Source: Rhytidiadelphus loreus (taxonomy: Eukaryota > Streptophyta > Bryopsida > Hypnales > Hylocomiaceae). Taken from it: a stretch of 64,000 nt of DNA. The stretch covers positions 75,391,839 through 75,455,838 of the forward strand of contig OX344761.1 in assembly GCA_947034895.1 (NCBI GenBank), written 5' to 3'. Position numbers and translations under genes: made by a program. Under the pieces are notes generated by a model. It ran no database searches and was not told where the DNA came from. It saw nothing but the letters and a program-made list of their open reading frames with translations. Shown piece by piece: positions 36,582 through 48,800 of this stretch (its first letter is position 1; the number at the start of each line of letters is the position of its first letter).

Positions 36582-36673
36582 CACTACTAGAAAATTCAAT
36601 TTTTGGTTGATTTTTGTCCAAATCAACAAAAAAGTGAACCAAATCAACAAAAAAACTGAATTTTCTAATAGTG
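36582..36673. mobile_element. 92-bp CACTA-ended hairpin
   Basis: CACTACTAGAAAATTCA at the left is the inverse of TGAATTTTCTAATAGTG at the right with one mismatch. Between them, GTTGATTT and AAATCAAC words repeat in both orientations. No clear target duplication. Confidence 0.45.
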
Positions 36674-36894
36674 AGTCCACACTAAAGTTGTCATTATGCC
36701 AACCCTTTACAATTTTTTACTACATTAGAATACATTGATAAGGGCACAATGGGACCTCAAAGATTTGAATCTTCTTAGCTTAAAATTTTGCACTACACAT
36801 TTTGAATTAAAAAATATTTATTTTAAAGAATTGAGTTGTAAGTCTAGGATTTTTTTTTTAAACACAACATTCGATTTTCATTCTTTAGAAAATT

Positions 36895-37300
36895 GTTAAG
36901 TAGAAGTAAGTATAAGATTGAAGGAAAAACTAAATTGTTAACTGCTCTAGGATGGAATTGAGACACACTAATTCCAATGGTAAGATTGTTTTAGCAATCA
37001 TTCTATATATTGTGAAACTTTTTATTTGTGAAAATTCTCAGAAATTGAATTCGAAAACAAATCCAATATGACATGTTCTCAAGAAGTTTTTATGATTGCC
37101 TTCAAAATAAGAAGCTTTGTAACTTTCACATCACTAACCCAAATGGAATAAATAAAAGCTTTCCGTGTAAACAAATATACAATCTATGAGAAAAATATTA
37201 TTTTATAATTTTGTGGGTTTAATTTTTTGCCTAGAGACCTAAAATTTGGGCTTACGTTGGCATAATTTTTTTTTTCTTGGGCACCAATTGAAATAAAAAT
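36895..37300 (+). repeat. Dispersed repeat R, copy 3
   Basis: The same ordered blocks as copies 1 and 2: GGATGGAATTGAGACACACT, AATTCCAATGGTAAGATTG, AAGAAGCTTTGTAACTTTC, then ACATCACTAACCC and ATGGAAT. About 1 kb downstream of copy 2. Confidence 0.6.
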
Positions 37301-38160
37301 TATATTCCCAAAAAACTAATGTATTTTTATATCTTTGAAAAACAATTCAAAAAATTTACAAGATCTTGCCGGCAAACTTTCATTTATATGTTGAGGAATT
37401 TAGGGGTTAAAACCAAGTAAGAAGAGTTCTTAAGTGCATGAAGAATCTATGTGGATAGTATAGAGTCCAAGTATATATCCTCTAAAGGTGACTATACCTA
37501 TTCATCCATTTAAGAAATTTCAACATCTTGAAGAGTCTGATAAGGATCACATCATATATTATATATGTTTTACAAATCATAATACACTTCACATTTGTCA
37601 CAAATTGTAACCAACCTTCATTGAAATCCCAAAATATCGTGTTACCTATAAGTTTATTTTTGTCACATGAGTATTATTAATACTGTGGAGTACTTATTAA
37701 ACACAAAATTTAAGCTTTGTATCATGTTAACATTGTATTTTTTAGGTGATATAACATTATATCATGTAATGTAACTATATATTTGTGAAAACCATCATTG
37801 CATGGAAATATGATTTTTTAATGAATATAATGTTATGTTTTATTTATTTATCATAGATTAAATATTAGATGAGAGGTTTAGATTCATTGAACAATATTAA
37901 ACTTTGGGACACCTCTACTTTTGCACAAAATTGTCATTTTAATCATGAAGTCATTTTTTTCCACCTCCAAAAACTATTCTAAAAATAGATGTCAACCCCT
38001 CCAAAAAAGAAAAGGAAAAAAACAGGAGTAAGAAATCATGGACGATAAGTCTATTTCAGCATATAACAAACTTTTTTCTCTAGAAATGATCGAATATTTG
38101 GCTAAGATGTGCCAATCCTCCCCCTTCGCATTTACAATTACAATATTGTTCTTTCACATG
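37301..38160. other. AT-rich spacer, no gene seen
   Basis: No frame, RNA gene or named repeat. Confidence 0.5.
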
Positions 38161-38161
38161 A

Positions 38162-38876
38162 AAGTTAAGTTATTCCTCCATGCCATGTAAAGTGCATGTT
38201 TGTCTTTTGAGTGGCTAGTGGCTAGTGAGGATAATGCACCACCCCCCCTTCCATCCACTCAAAAGACTCCATTAAAAAAATTAATTAATTTTTTATTAAC
38301 CCCTTCCCTGATTTTTGTGATTAAACATTTTCTTTTAAAATAATTATTACCTCCCTTTCTCCCCGATTTTTGTGATTAAAACTTTAAAAAAACAAAACAC
38401 CTTATTACTTCCCCTACTCTCCATGATTAAGACTTTCAAAAAAAATATTTATTATTCCCCCCCCCGTCTTGCATTTTGTGAATAATTTTTTTTCTTTAAT
38501 GTCCTCCTACCCCCTCTTATATGAATTTGAGGGAGCACTTCGCAGTTCCAAACAATATGGGATATGTCCATTTGACCGTATTCCATATCTCATATTGTGT
38601 CCATATGTTGAACATGTATTTGTATCCATGTTTATTATTTTTCCACATCAAGGGGGTCGGTTAATAGGAGGATCACAGGTGATAGATCAGAAGGGGAAGA
38701 GGGGAAATTTTCTCAATAGGGGGATCAAGGGCTCTCATTTTTTCAAAGGGGGGTTCGGAATTTTCTCAATGGGGGATCCACGGCTCTCATTTTTTTTGGG
38801 GGGGGCGTCGATTGGTTGAAGGATTTTGTAATCACAGGAGATGATAGTTAAGTTACTCCTCCGTGCCATGTAAGCT
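38162..38876 (+). repeat. Low-complexity block between short direct repeats
   Basis: AGTTAAGTTATTCCTCC plus ATGCCATGTAA at 38162-38190 recurs at 38848-38876 (ACTCCTCCGTGCCATGTAA). Inside are about four degenerate ~70-bp units (CCCTGATTTTTGTGATTAAA type, 38280-38490). Then there is a two-copy direct repeat, GGAAATTTTCTCAATAGGGG / GGAATTTTCTCAATGGGGGA at about 38702 and 38757. Confidence 0.5.
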
Positions 38877-39341
38877 TAACTTAAGTTAGTATTGACGCTG
38901 GCCTGCACGTGCTGTGGTCCTGTGGAAAGTGAACTTTCGGGCCTGCCTTCACGCGTTTTATTTGCAGTAAAAGCATCACCCTGTAGGGTTTTCAAAAAAG
39001 TGAACTTTGGGGGATTGGAAAAGCACTGAGAGTATGTAAGTAAGTACTTGAAATCTAGTGAAACTTTTCCATTTTGTTGGCCCTGTTTAACTTATCTCTG
39101 GAACCTTCCTTGGTTTCTGATGTCCTGTGGACCTGTTGTCCTTGTTTGGAAGTTCTTGCAATTGCTCTTTTTCATCGTCTGCCATTACTGATATTCGACT
39201 CTCTCTGAGGACGGAGAAACATGCTCAAACTGAAACTGTTCCCGGCACACACAAGTTACCTACTCAGTCATCAGTACTAAATCGGTGGCCATGGCAGCAA
39301 GGACAACCCAAGAGATAGTCACGTGAAAATGAAAGGAATAC
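38877..39341. other. GC-richer spacer, no gene recognised
   Basis: Higher GC than its surroundings, with a 63-codon plus-strand frame at 39127 lacking any known motif. It could be an old exon or promoter fragment, but nothing supports a gene. Confidence 0.3.
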
Positions 39342-39572
39342 TTAACCCTTAAACGACAAAGGGGTGACCTTGGAAACCATCTCTTTCCATTACCGTGTGC
39401 ATCATGGGCTTTAGAAATAGCAAAAGCACTCATTGGAAGTCAAACTACTGTAAAAAAAAAGTCCTCTTCTTTTCACAACAAAATTCCAAGGATGAATAGT
39501 TGTACTTTTGTCCTACTGCAAGGATTCCTATCTTCCATCGGAAGCAAAATGTCCTCCTCAACGTTAAAAATT
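39342..39572 (-). mobile_element. MITE-like element, TTAACCCTT family, inverted copy
   Basis: The inverse of 14055-14289, with shared blocks GGAAGTCAAACTA, TTTTCACAACAAAATTCCAA and GGATGAATAGTTGTACTTTT. One end keeps TTAACCCTTAAA; the other is degraded. Confidence 0.6.
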
Positions 39573-39629
39573 TAACCCCTCACTACCCTAGGGGCCCAAA
39601 AGTGTCCTCACAAAGTTTTAGGTCCAATT

Positions 39630-40130
39630 CAAAGTACTATAACTTTTGCATCCGATGTCCAAATTAAAAAAAAAAAAAACTTATTGGAAAATTTGCACCT
39701 TCTCTTCTAGTTTGTTTGGTAAAATTTTCAGGTCAATCCAAGAGGTGATGATTTTTTGGAGGCTAATCAAAGTCCACATGTTCAATTTGATTCCCCAAAG
39801 TGCAATTCATGGCTACAACTTCGGGGGCTTGTATCTCCTTCATCCAATGTTAGATTTCAATCAAATTTGTTGGTTTATATTACCCTTGAAGTCTAGTTAT
39901 TGTGGTAAATTTTTCATGTCAATCCAAGTTGTTTTGAATGTTTGGGAGCAATTCAAAATTCATAATCCCGCCATTCTTGGACTACAGTGAACTTAGGCGG
40001 CTTGTATCTTCCTCATACAATGTCCAATTCCAATAAAAATTATTGGAAAAGTTGCGCATACTATTCTAGTTTGTGTGGATAAAATTTCATATCAATCCAA
40101 GAAGTTATGAATGACTGAGAAGCATTTTAG
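39630..40130 (+). repeat. Degenerate tandem array, ~170-195-bp unit, about 3 copies
   Basis: Units start near 39632, 39829 and 40000. Each has the order CTTGTATCTCCTTCATCCAA, TGTCCAATT-CAAT-AAA-TTATTGG, TCTAGTTTGTGTGGTAAAAT and TTTCATGTCAATCCAAG. Such arrays occur in untranslated parts of plant LTR retrotransposons, but no other part of one is visible. Confidence 0.55.
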
Positions 40131-40737
40131 TAGGAGGTTTAGCCTTGTTTGTGTTTCCAACAACTTTTCTTGCCTATTTTTTGACATTTGCATGCTATTT
40201 TGCAAACACATTGAATCAATTGAATGATATTTTTTTCACCAATGTGTTTGCATTTTGGTTTTGAATCACTTTATAGTTTAAATTTTTTCATTTGATTAGA
40301 TTTAGAAATCAAATTTCGCCTCTAAATGTGTTTTTAGGAAAATTTCAGCATTCTTTTTCAACACTAAAACATTATAATCTCACAATCTATGCGGTCAAAT
40401 GACTTCAAATTTGATAGACATTATTTACAACATGTACACTACAAAATTGTACGGTTAAGATCTCTATAGCTTAGTGACATTTAGATTTATATCAAAAGCA
40501 ATGATGTTTTTGAACCCAAAACGGCCTTGGGCGGTGAGGAGTGAAGGGACCACTTGGGAAGTGCAAATGGTTCCACTTACTGGATTCACAATTATTTTTC
40601 TGCAAAAGAACTACAAATCGGGGAATATTTCATATGCATTTTGATGAACTCGCTGGGGGATGATTTTCAGGTTATCACATAACTTCTCAGTGTGGATCTG
40701 AGAGGGGGACTACCCTATGTTGTAGGCCATGGTCGGC

Positions 40738-41515
40738 GAAAAACAATTATTATATAGAAAATAAAAATAAAAAATGAACAAGAGAAATTGCCAATGTCAG
40801 CAAGAATTAATTGACCAAGTTGTTGAAAAGAAAACCCTTAGTGTTAGCCAGAAAGCTCAAAATACTACAAAAATAAAGTCCAAAGGCCAATGCAATCACA
40901 AGTATTCAATACAGAAGGTACAAATCTATCACTAGCCATCTACCATAATGGAAAATTATGATGTCATGATGAAAGAATTCTATTCATAAACACTTCGTGG
41001 TTACTGAGGGTAGAGAGGTTGATTTTATAATGAATTTCATTGTCCATCATGAATTCTCAAAGGATATGGGATAATTTGATGATGAGAGCTTGACCTTTCA
41101 TTGTCGAAACGTAGGAATTGTGTTCAACATAGAATTTCAGACCTCATTTTGGTATAGTAGAAAAAGAAATTCTAAAAACATTTTAACTAATAAAATTTGG
41201 AAAATAAAACTAAAATTAATCTCCAAAAATCCGTTTGTGATTTTGAGACTCCAAAAAAAAGTTATGGACAAAATTCGAAGAGGATGTTTAAAATTGTCAA
41301 AGAAAATGTTCTTCCCAACTCCTCTCATAACTTTGTCTATAACTTTTGATTGGAGGCTTGAAATCTCAAACGTAATTTTGAAGATGAAATTTAGCTTGAT
41401 TTTCCACCTTAACTTAATTCAAAGTTTTTTGAGAAAAGTTATTCAACTATGCCTAAATGAGGTCTAAAATTCTACTTTGAACACAATTCCTACTTTTGAT
41501 TTGGATGTACAATAA
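40738..41515 (+). repeat. ~770-bp dispersed repeat, copy 2, enclosing a foldback
   Basis: Copy of 34738-35490. The internal foldback at 41109-41492 has the arms in best condition: GTAGGAATTGTGTTCAACAT, then AGAATTTCAGACCTCATTTT, paired with AATGAGGTCTAAAATTCTAC, then TTTGAACACAATTCCTAC. The overlapping frame at 41090-41467 arises from these arms and is not a gene. Confidence 0.65.
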
Positions 41516-44500
41516 TTAAGTGATAAATCTTAACACCAATCTCCATTGCTAATTTCACCTCTTGAAAAAAATTCAAATTAGTTGGATATATTTTGCTATA
41601 TTTACTCATTTATTTTCATTTTGGCTATAGAATTATAATAAATGGCAATTTTTCTCCATGATAGACAATCGACAATATCATACGCTAAAAATATAAAATT
41701 AATATTTGAATACAATCTTAAAGGCCAAATTTAGCTCAAATATGATATTTGATCATTTTGCAATGGATCAAGTCCAGCTTTAGGAGTTAAGTACTAGACG
41801 TTCAACTTTTGAACAATGAACGAACCCAAACACATTCCAAGCACACAAAAATGAGTTTTTTATCTATCAATTATTTTGAAGATTAATGTGTTAGTTCCTT
41901 AACATTTGTAAAATATAGATTTTGAAGACTTTCCCTTTGCAATTATTCTATAATTCAAAATATATTAGTAGGTCTAGCCTCAAGAAGTAACTTTTTCAAT
42001 TCAAGAAAAGACTTTTAAAAAACAACTTAAATACAAATAAAAAACAAAATAGAGATATTCAAAAATCACTAAGATTAGAAATTAACATTTTGAACTTAAA
42101 GGAAAAAAATCTTGTGAAAACCACATATATTCAATCTACAATTGATTTTAGAACGAATTTTCAATTTTTATTGAAAAATATTGAAGGATATTGTTGAAAA
42201 AACATTTCAAATTTCTGAAAGAGATTTCATAATTTCTAAATTTCACTCCAAATTTTTAAGATTTCATTGAAAAATATTAGGTTGCATATTAGTTGATTTA
42301 AAAATATGGATATAATTTATAGCTCATAACTATCATTTGAGAGTCACCATTAAATTATTATTCTAAGTTGCACTTAAAACTTATGTCTTCATAATTTCAG
42401 ATATCTCAACTATCCTTGGTTTTTAAGGGATTAATTTCTTCAAAGGTTTCATTGGCCATCCCTAAGTGTCCCTTGATATTTTGGAATAATAAATTAGGCT
42501 TTTGCCATGCATAGAAGCCACATAGTGATTTTATTAAATTTATGAAATGGTAACTTTTCAACCTGATTCCAACCTTTTCAACCCCAATTCTGTGCAATTT
42601 CTCCTACATTATTTAGGATGCAAGAAAACAAAATTGGATTATGGACTAGGGCTTTGAATTAAGATGCAATCCAATAATGGGTTTGGTTAATGCCACATTT
42701 AACTACTTTTGGACTTTGGAAAATCCAAAATTAATAATGGTCATTAGGAGAAAAAAACTAGTCATCAAGAATGTCGAAGCAAAAATTAACAACCCCAATA
42801 GGATTGTCAATTTTATTGTAGTATAGTAGCAAAGGTTCGTTCACAAGGAATTTTGCCATAGATTGGGAAAGATTATGAATAAAATACAAATTATATAAAC
42901 CAATCACACAATAAGTCAAGATAGCCAATAAACACCAAATCCAATCACTGGATTTAACAAAACAACCAAAAATCACACCAAGTATCACACACACAAAGAG
43001 CAACAAAGACAATTAGTCATCAAAACTGGATTGATATTACTTGAAGGAATTCATAATACAGTAATAGACACAAAATCTACACACCGAAAGAAAAACTGAG
43101 TACCTATGGTCTGGTGAAAAAAAATGACAAATTGTCCAAAAATATGAAGAAGAAGATCAACCACCTAAATTGATCCTAAGACAAATTGCCACCTTTCTAA
43201 TCTTGTCAAATTGACCTTGTTCAAATCTAATTTGTAAGCCCTTTTCATATTAGTGTGAACTATTTGACAACTTGTCTCTTCACAACTAAATGAAAATGAT
43301 TTGACCCTTACAAAAAACATTAAAAGGACAAAATGATGAATTATGTAAAATTGTTTTGACTACAAAGAGATAATGCAAAACATCGAGAGATCTAGGCAAA
43401 ACATCCAAAGATCTATACAAGTATTGGGGGATCCCCCAATGTTCTTATCCAGAGATCTTTGAATATTTAGTCCATAATTCATTGAATAGTCTAGAAGTAG
43501 TTAAATGTGGCATGTTACCTTAATGGTCCTACGCTCATTAAGGTTGGAGATTCATGAAGCCCCCCTCTAACACAAGGGTTCATATTGGAATTATAAATAT
43601 ACCAATTGTGATTATAATGATTTGAAGATCTAGTGGATCTTGAGGCCAATTTGCTCAAATGCCTAATAAGCCACCAATTGCCAATGTGATTGAGCTCTTC
43701 ATTGAAATGTTTGATGACCTTTAAAAATGGCTCGAGAAGCATTCAACAATGTGATTAAAAACTTGGATCTAAGAACGGACACATGTGTTAACTCAACTAC
43801 TACTGGCCTAGGAAATAAAAACAAGTTGTTTTTTCAAAATAGAAGGAATTTGTTCCATCTTGATTTAGAAATAAGCTCAGTGCTTGAATGAATTGGACAC
43901 AAGATGAGTGAATATTTGTAATTGGAGATTAGCTAGTTTTTATACTATAGTGCAGTGATTACATGCCAATTGTAGTCAATTAAATTTGGTCAAGTGCAGC
44001 AAGTAAGTTGTTGCAAATTGTTGGGCTCCACTTAGTTTGAACTACAATTTTGGATTATTGTTCCTTGTTTGTTAAAAATTGGGCCACACTAGTCACATGC
44101 ATTTGAGAGCTTCAATGACCATTGGAAACAAAAAAATGTCTTCTTCTTTACATTGTCCTTGCAACCAAATTTACAAATGAGCTCTTCTTGTTGTAGATTT
44201 ACAAGTTTTGTCTAGATTTCTCCTACTTGTGAAAGCAATAACAAATGTATGTGGACTGAAGACAAATGTTGTGTCCTCACTAACATCACAACGTGTTATC
44301 TTGTTTTTGGAAAAGGCACACATGAGGTCCATTATCTTTTAGAGTATTTTTAATGAACTTCAAAATTTTTACATCAAACTCTCATGCTTTATTTTACAAG
44401 TTCAAAGTCCTACACTTAGATAAAAGAGATGGTGATAAGCTTTTTATTTGCAAACTTTGGATATCTTTACTCCTATTTTGGATACATATTTGACATATTG

Positions 44501-45804
44501 ATAGCGCACATAATGTTAAATGTTAATGCTACGAATAATTTGCTATGAAATAAATGGATATGAAAGGAGATTTAAGAAAGGATTGGCCATCACTATTGTG
44601 GTAATTACAAATGACATTCTAATAGTTGTGAATATAATAAAAGCCAAATCTACCAATGCCCGAATAAATCAACAAGCAACTCTTGAATAGATGTGTGGCA
44701 AGGAGTTGGAGGGGATCAATGACTAGAACAATTTTAGAAAGCAAGTTAGGAACATAAAGGATTTATAGAGGATTCCATTTTTCCATAATGCCCAATGATC
44801 TAGGCACTATATTCTTTGCATTAGCCTTATAAATTCTAAAGGAATTTGATATTTTTAAATTATTTTTTCTTATCATTGTGAAGCATGAAAATATCTTCTA
44901 TTCTTCTGTTGGAATTCTTGAAATTTAGAAATATATAGTAGAAAAGGTATTTGCAAAAAAATAAAGTGTAGTGCCAATTTCTAGATAGTCCACCCAATGC
45001 AAGATTTTATCAAATGTGTTCCATGTCATTTTTAGTTCTAAAAATTGACAGATATATTCCTAAGATGATTTATAATATGGAATTTTGTTAAAAAGTCAAC
45101 CCTCATAGTGCAAAAAAAATAAATCACAAATGGTTGTCAAACTTCTACTTTAACTTCGAACCCTAATATTTTTCACTTTGTACAATCAAAGTTCACAAAT
45201 TTTTTACCACATGACCCAATACCAATTAAGTATAAGATCCTAAGGTTACATTCTCAAAAGTACATATTTTCACTTTTCTAGGTCAACGTAGTAGAAATGA
45301 CAATTTTGAGTGGTTTTTGAAAAAGAATGCCTTATAGGATGAAGGAAAACGTGAATTACAGTCACATGGTTGAATTTGACAATTTAGATTTAGATTTGAA
45401 TTTGAAAGGCCAATGTAACTTAGTTTGAGAAAATAGGAAAATACAGAATCAACTAACCACGAAATAGAGGACGGATTAAAAAAATAAAATAAAAAATAAA
45501 AAAATAGAGGAAGGATATTCAGCAAAGTGAGTACTCAATAAATGCTCTCATGTGGTGAGATGAAGAACTTCTCACGCAAAGAGCCTTTTTCACACTGCGC
45601 GTCGAAACTGGCCTCCTAAAGTAGTCAGTCACACCACTTCGGCCCTTTCCTAAGTTAATTGCTGAACTCAGAGTTTTAGGGTTTCAGACCAAGCTTCCGA
45701 TCATGAATTTGTGAGCCTTTGGAATATTTTAGACCGTTTTCCCACTGCAATCTGTTCTCTTTGTTTGCTCGTAATTTTCTTGGGAGAATTGGAAGACGAG
45801 CGAG
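41516..45804. other. AT-rich spacer upstream of the Ubl-LRR gene
   Basis: No gene seen. An 18-bp perfect palindrome, ATTGGGGGATCCCCCAAT, is at 43423-43440. Minus-strand frames at 42758-43012 and 43515-43742 show no domain. The last ~250 bp become GC-richer and should contain the promoter and 5' leader of the gene starting at 45805. Confidence 0.45.
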
Positions 45805-48800
45805 ATGGAGAAGACGAGCGAAACGATGAATCTTACGATCAAGTTTGGAGTGAAAAACATTGCGATGTCTTTGCCGGCGTCCTCCAAAGTGAGCGATCTG
45901 ATGCAGCAGCTTCAGACAGATACCGACGTGCTGCCTCGGGTTCAGAAGCTAATTTTTAAAGGTGAGATTTTGGCAGAGTTGGTTTCTTTTGTGCTTGTGA
46001 AAGAATTTTTTTTAGTTTTTTTTAGTTTTTAGTTTTCAGGGTCTGGAGTGAGACTCTAGTGTCGAATTCAAGCTTTAGTATGAAATCCAATTGTGGAATC
46101 CAGTCTTCTTAGTAAAATCCTGAAGTGACTATGCATTTGACGTGTCACAAATGTGGGCACAACTGTAGGTCACACATTTAGGTCGGAATTGTACACTTGA
46201 CGCTGATTTGACTATTTTCTTAAACCAGATTATCTATCACCAGATTGTCATTTGAAGATTTTTGCACTGTAGGCATATTCTTAGTTGATTAGTCTCCGTT
46301 TATGTCTGGGATAATCCCTTAAACGTCATGCATTTCTTCTCATATTTTTACATAAATCCTTTTTGAACCCAAACCGATGTCAGAAACCTTGCTTATTGGA
46401 TTGCTGCAAAGTGAGTCATGAATTGATGTTCAAATTTATTTCTAGTTTTCTTGATTTTGATTAACAAGATGAATCTAATTTTAATTTTTTTAGAATCACA
46501 TATGTACAAACATGTATTTGGCATGCACAAGATGAAAAACTATCATAATTGAACAAAACCTGAAGGATTTATGGATTGTTGAAGTTCCGTTGACTTCCAT
46601 AAGAGTTGAAGTTTAAAACACTCATATCTCACTTGATATTTGTCATTTTTACATAATGTGAAAGGATAATGAAACTGACGACAGAAAAAATTAGTTTGGT
46701 CGGTCTTAGTTTGGCTCTTGAACATTTGAAATGAACATCTGTGCCAGAAATGAGTTATCGACCTTCTCAGGTCATTTCTGAGGTTTAAGGACCAATTGTC
46801 TATGTAGGATGATCGTACTTTGAATTCCATGCAGGGAAAGTGTTGACACCGGAATTGACGCTGAAGAATGCACGTTTAACAAACGGCTCCAAGATTATGC
46901 TGATGGCTGCGCAAGGCTTTCAGAGTAGGGTATGTTCTGAATTCGTATTTCGCCTTCTGTGAATGGATGCTGCTTACACAGAAATATATAGTAGCATTCG
47001 GACCTGAACAATTTTAAGTCTATGAATATGTGTGAGCAGATTTAAGCCCATGATCTGTGCATGGTTTCTGTATTCAAGCCCCCGTGCTGCGTGGCTGCAG
47101 TTCCCTGTTAGAAGTGCGTCGCCAACCAAGAGGAAGACTTCCCCTCCCAAGAGAAGCACTTCACCGTTCAAGCAGATTTCTCTGAGGCCCATGCAAGTGG
47201 ATGAGAGCAGAGTGAAGGCTTGGAAACTGACTGGTGTGGTTTCTCTTCGAGATAGTGAGTTGCAGGTGTGAATAACTGACCTCAGCCTCCTTTTGATTAC
47301 GCTCTAGTTTCTATAATCCACATATGAGAAATTCTTCCTAAGCAAAGCATAGTCAATGAGTTTCCTTTCTTATTGATGGTAAGGCTAACTAGACTCCTGA
47401 CGAGTCTATTGCTGTTACTTTCGGAGATCTTGGAGGACTTTTGTAAGGCTCTATATCTCTATCTATTTTCTGTTAACGGAAGCTAGGATCTTCGCATTTA
47501 CACAATATTAATTTCTGAAATTAACCGAGATAATTTAAAATTTTCAAAGTGTCCATACAGGACGTGAATCATAGTCTGTTCTACCCAGACAGAAACCCCT
47601 TTGGTCAGTCCCTCGTCTTTTGTTCGTTTCTACATCCCTAACTAATTCTCAGGTGTGCATGGCTGCAAGGGATGTATAGAAAGTTCCAGCTGCGATTTGG
47701 TCTCTACAGTCGGCTGTGCGGGTGTTGGATCTTGGTGGGAACTGCTTATCGGTCTTTCCTTCTGATATCAAGGGTTTGACGAATTTACAAGTATGCGAAC
47801 AAAGCCCTCTGTGTCTCTCGAGACTTTATGATTGTAGGATTTTAAAACTTTATGATTGTAGTTAGTTTTATTATCTGATTTTAAAGTTTTTTATGAAGTG
47901 TTATTTACGTTTCTTGTTTTAGTTAATTTTTCACAAGTCTGTTATAATATATTATCGTCATTCGCTTCTGAATTTTACTGGTACTTGTTCATGGTGGGCC
48001 TGCAGAGATTGCGTTTGTCAGGCAACCAACTGAAAAGTGACACTGTCAGTTGGCAAAGCTTGTCCTCACTGGGCCAGCTTTCTGTGCTAGCCCTTGATCA
48101 CAACTTGTCAGTACCTTCTATTCTCTAGATTCATCTTTTTTATTTATTCACTTTAATATTTATTTATCTTAGTGATGAAGTGATTGCATCATAAGACCTT
48201 GCCAAGCATATTAAGTGTATTCTTTGTTCGAATTTGGTCTTCTCTTTACATCGGAGCTCTGTACCAACCCTTTGCTACTGGACAGGTTGGTTTTGCTGTT
48301 GATTAGCATTTTGCATATGCTGTAGCCTTATGCCGTATCTGTGTTCACCGAGACCACAACGTGGATTACTAATCCAGTTCTGTAAACCTGCATGTCAGAT
48401 TGGATTCCATCCCACCAGAGATTGGACTACTCATTTCTCTGAGATGCTTCAGTGCTGCATACAACAAACTGACATCTGTTCCCGATGAAATTGGCAACTT
48501 AACGTTACTTGAAAAGCTTGATCTGAGTTATAACTGGTGAGTACGATTGATCTGGGCTTTTAAAGGACGGCACATACGAGAATGCACTGTGTACGCTGAT
48601 CTCCAATTGATTAAGATGAGATTTCCATTGCTGAATATGAAATGCATCCAGGTCCTTTGTCGCTGCTGACTACTTTTGGTTATGGTTCTTTGTGCAGCAT
48701 TCAGGATGTACCTCCAAGCCTCGGCAGGTGTATACAGCTTTCAGAGGTGAAGAAATTGGACTGACGTTCCATTTCGTGCGTGTTATGTTCGTCCACTGAG

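Noticed and set aside
38469..38819. 116-residue plus-strand frame as a gene
   Set aside because: It runs through low-complexity C-rich and G-rich repeats and has no domain.
41090..41467. 125-residue plus-strand frame as a gene
   Set aside because: It lies within a foldback repeat and is explained by the inverted arms.
34738..41515. The paired ~750-bp direct repeats as the two LTRs of one retrotransposon
   Set aside because: No TG...CA ends, no primer-binding site or polypurine tract beside them, no gag-pol reading between them, and the two copies are too unequal. Treated as two copies of a dispersed repeat.
42758..43012. 84-residue hydrophobic minus-strand frame
   Set aside because: Hydrophobicity arises from AT-rich composition; no start context, splice pattern or family match.
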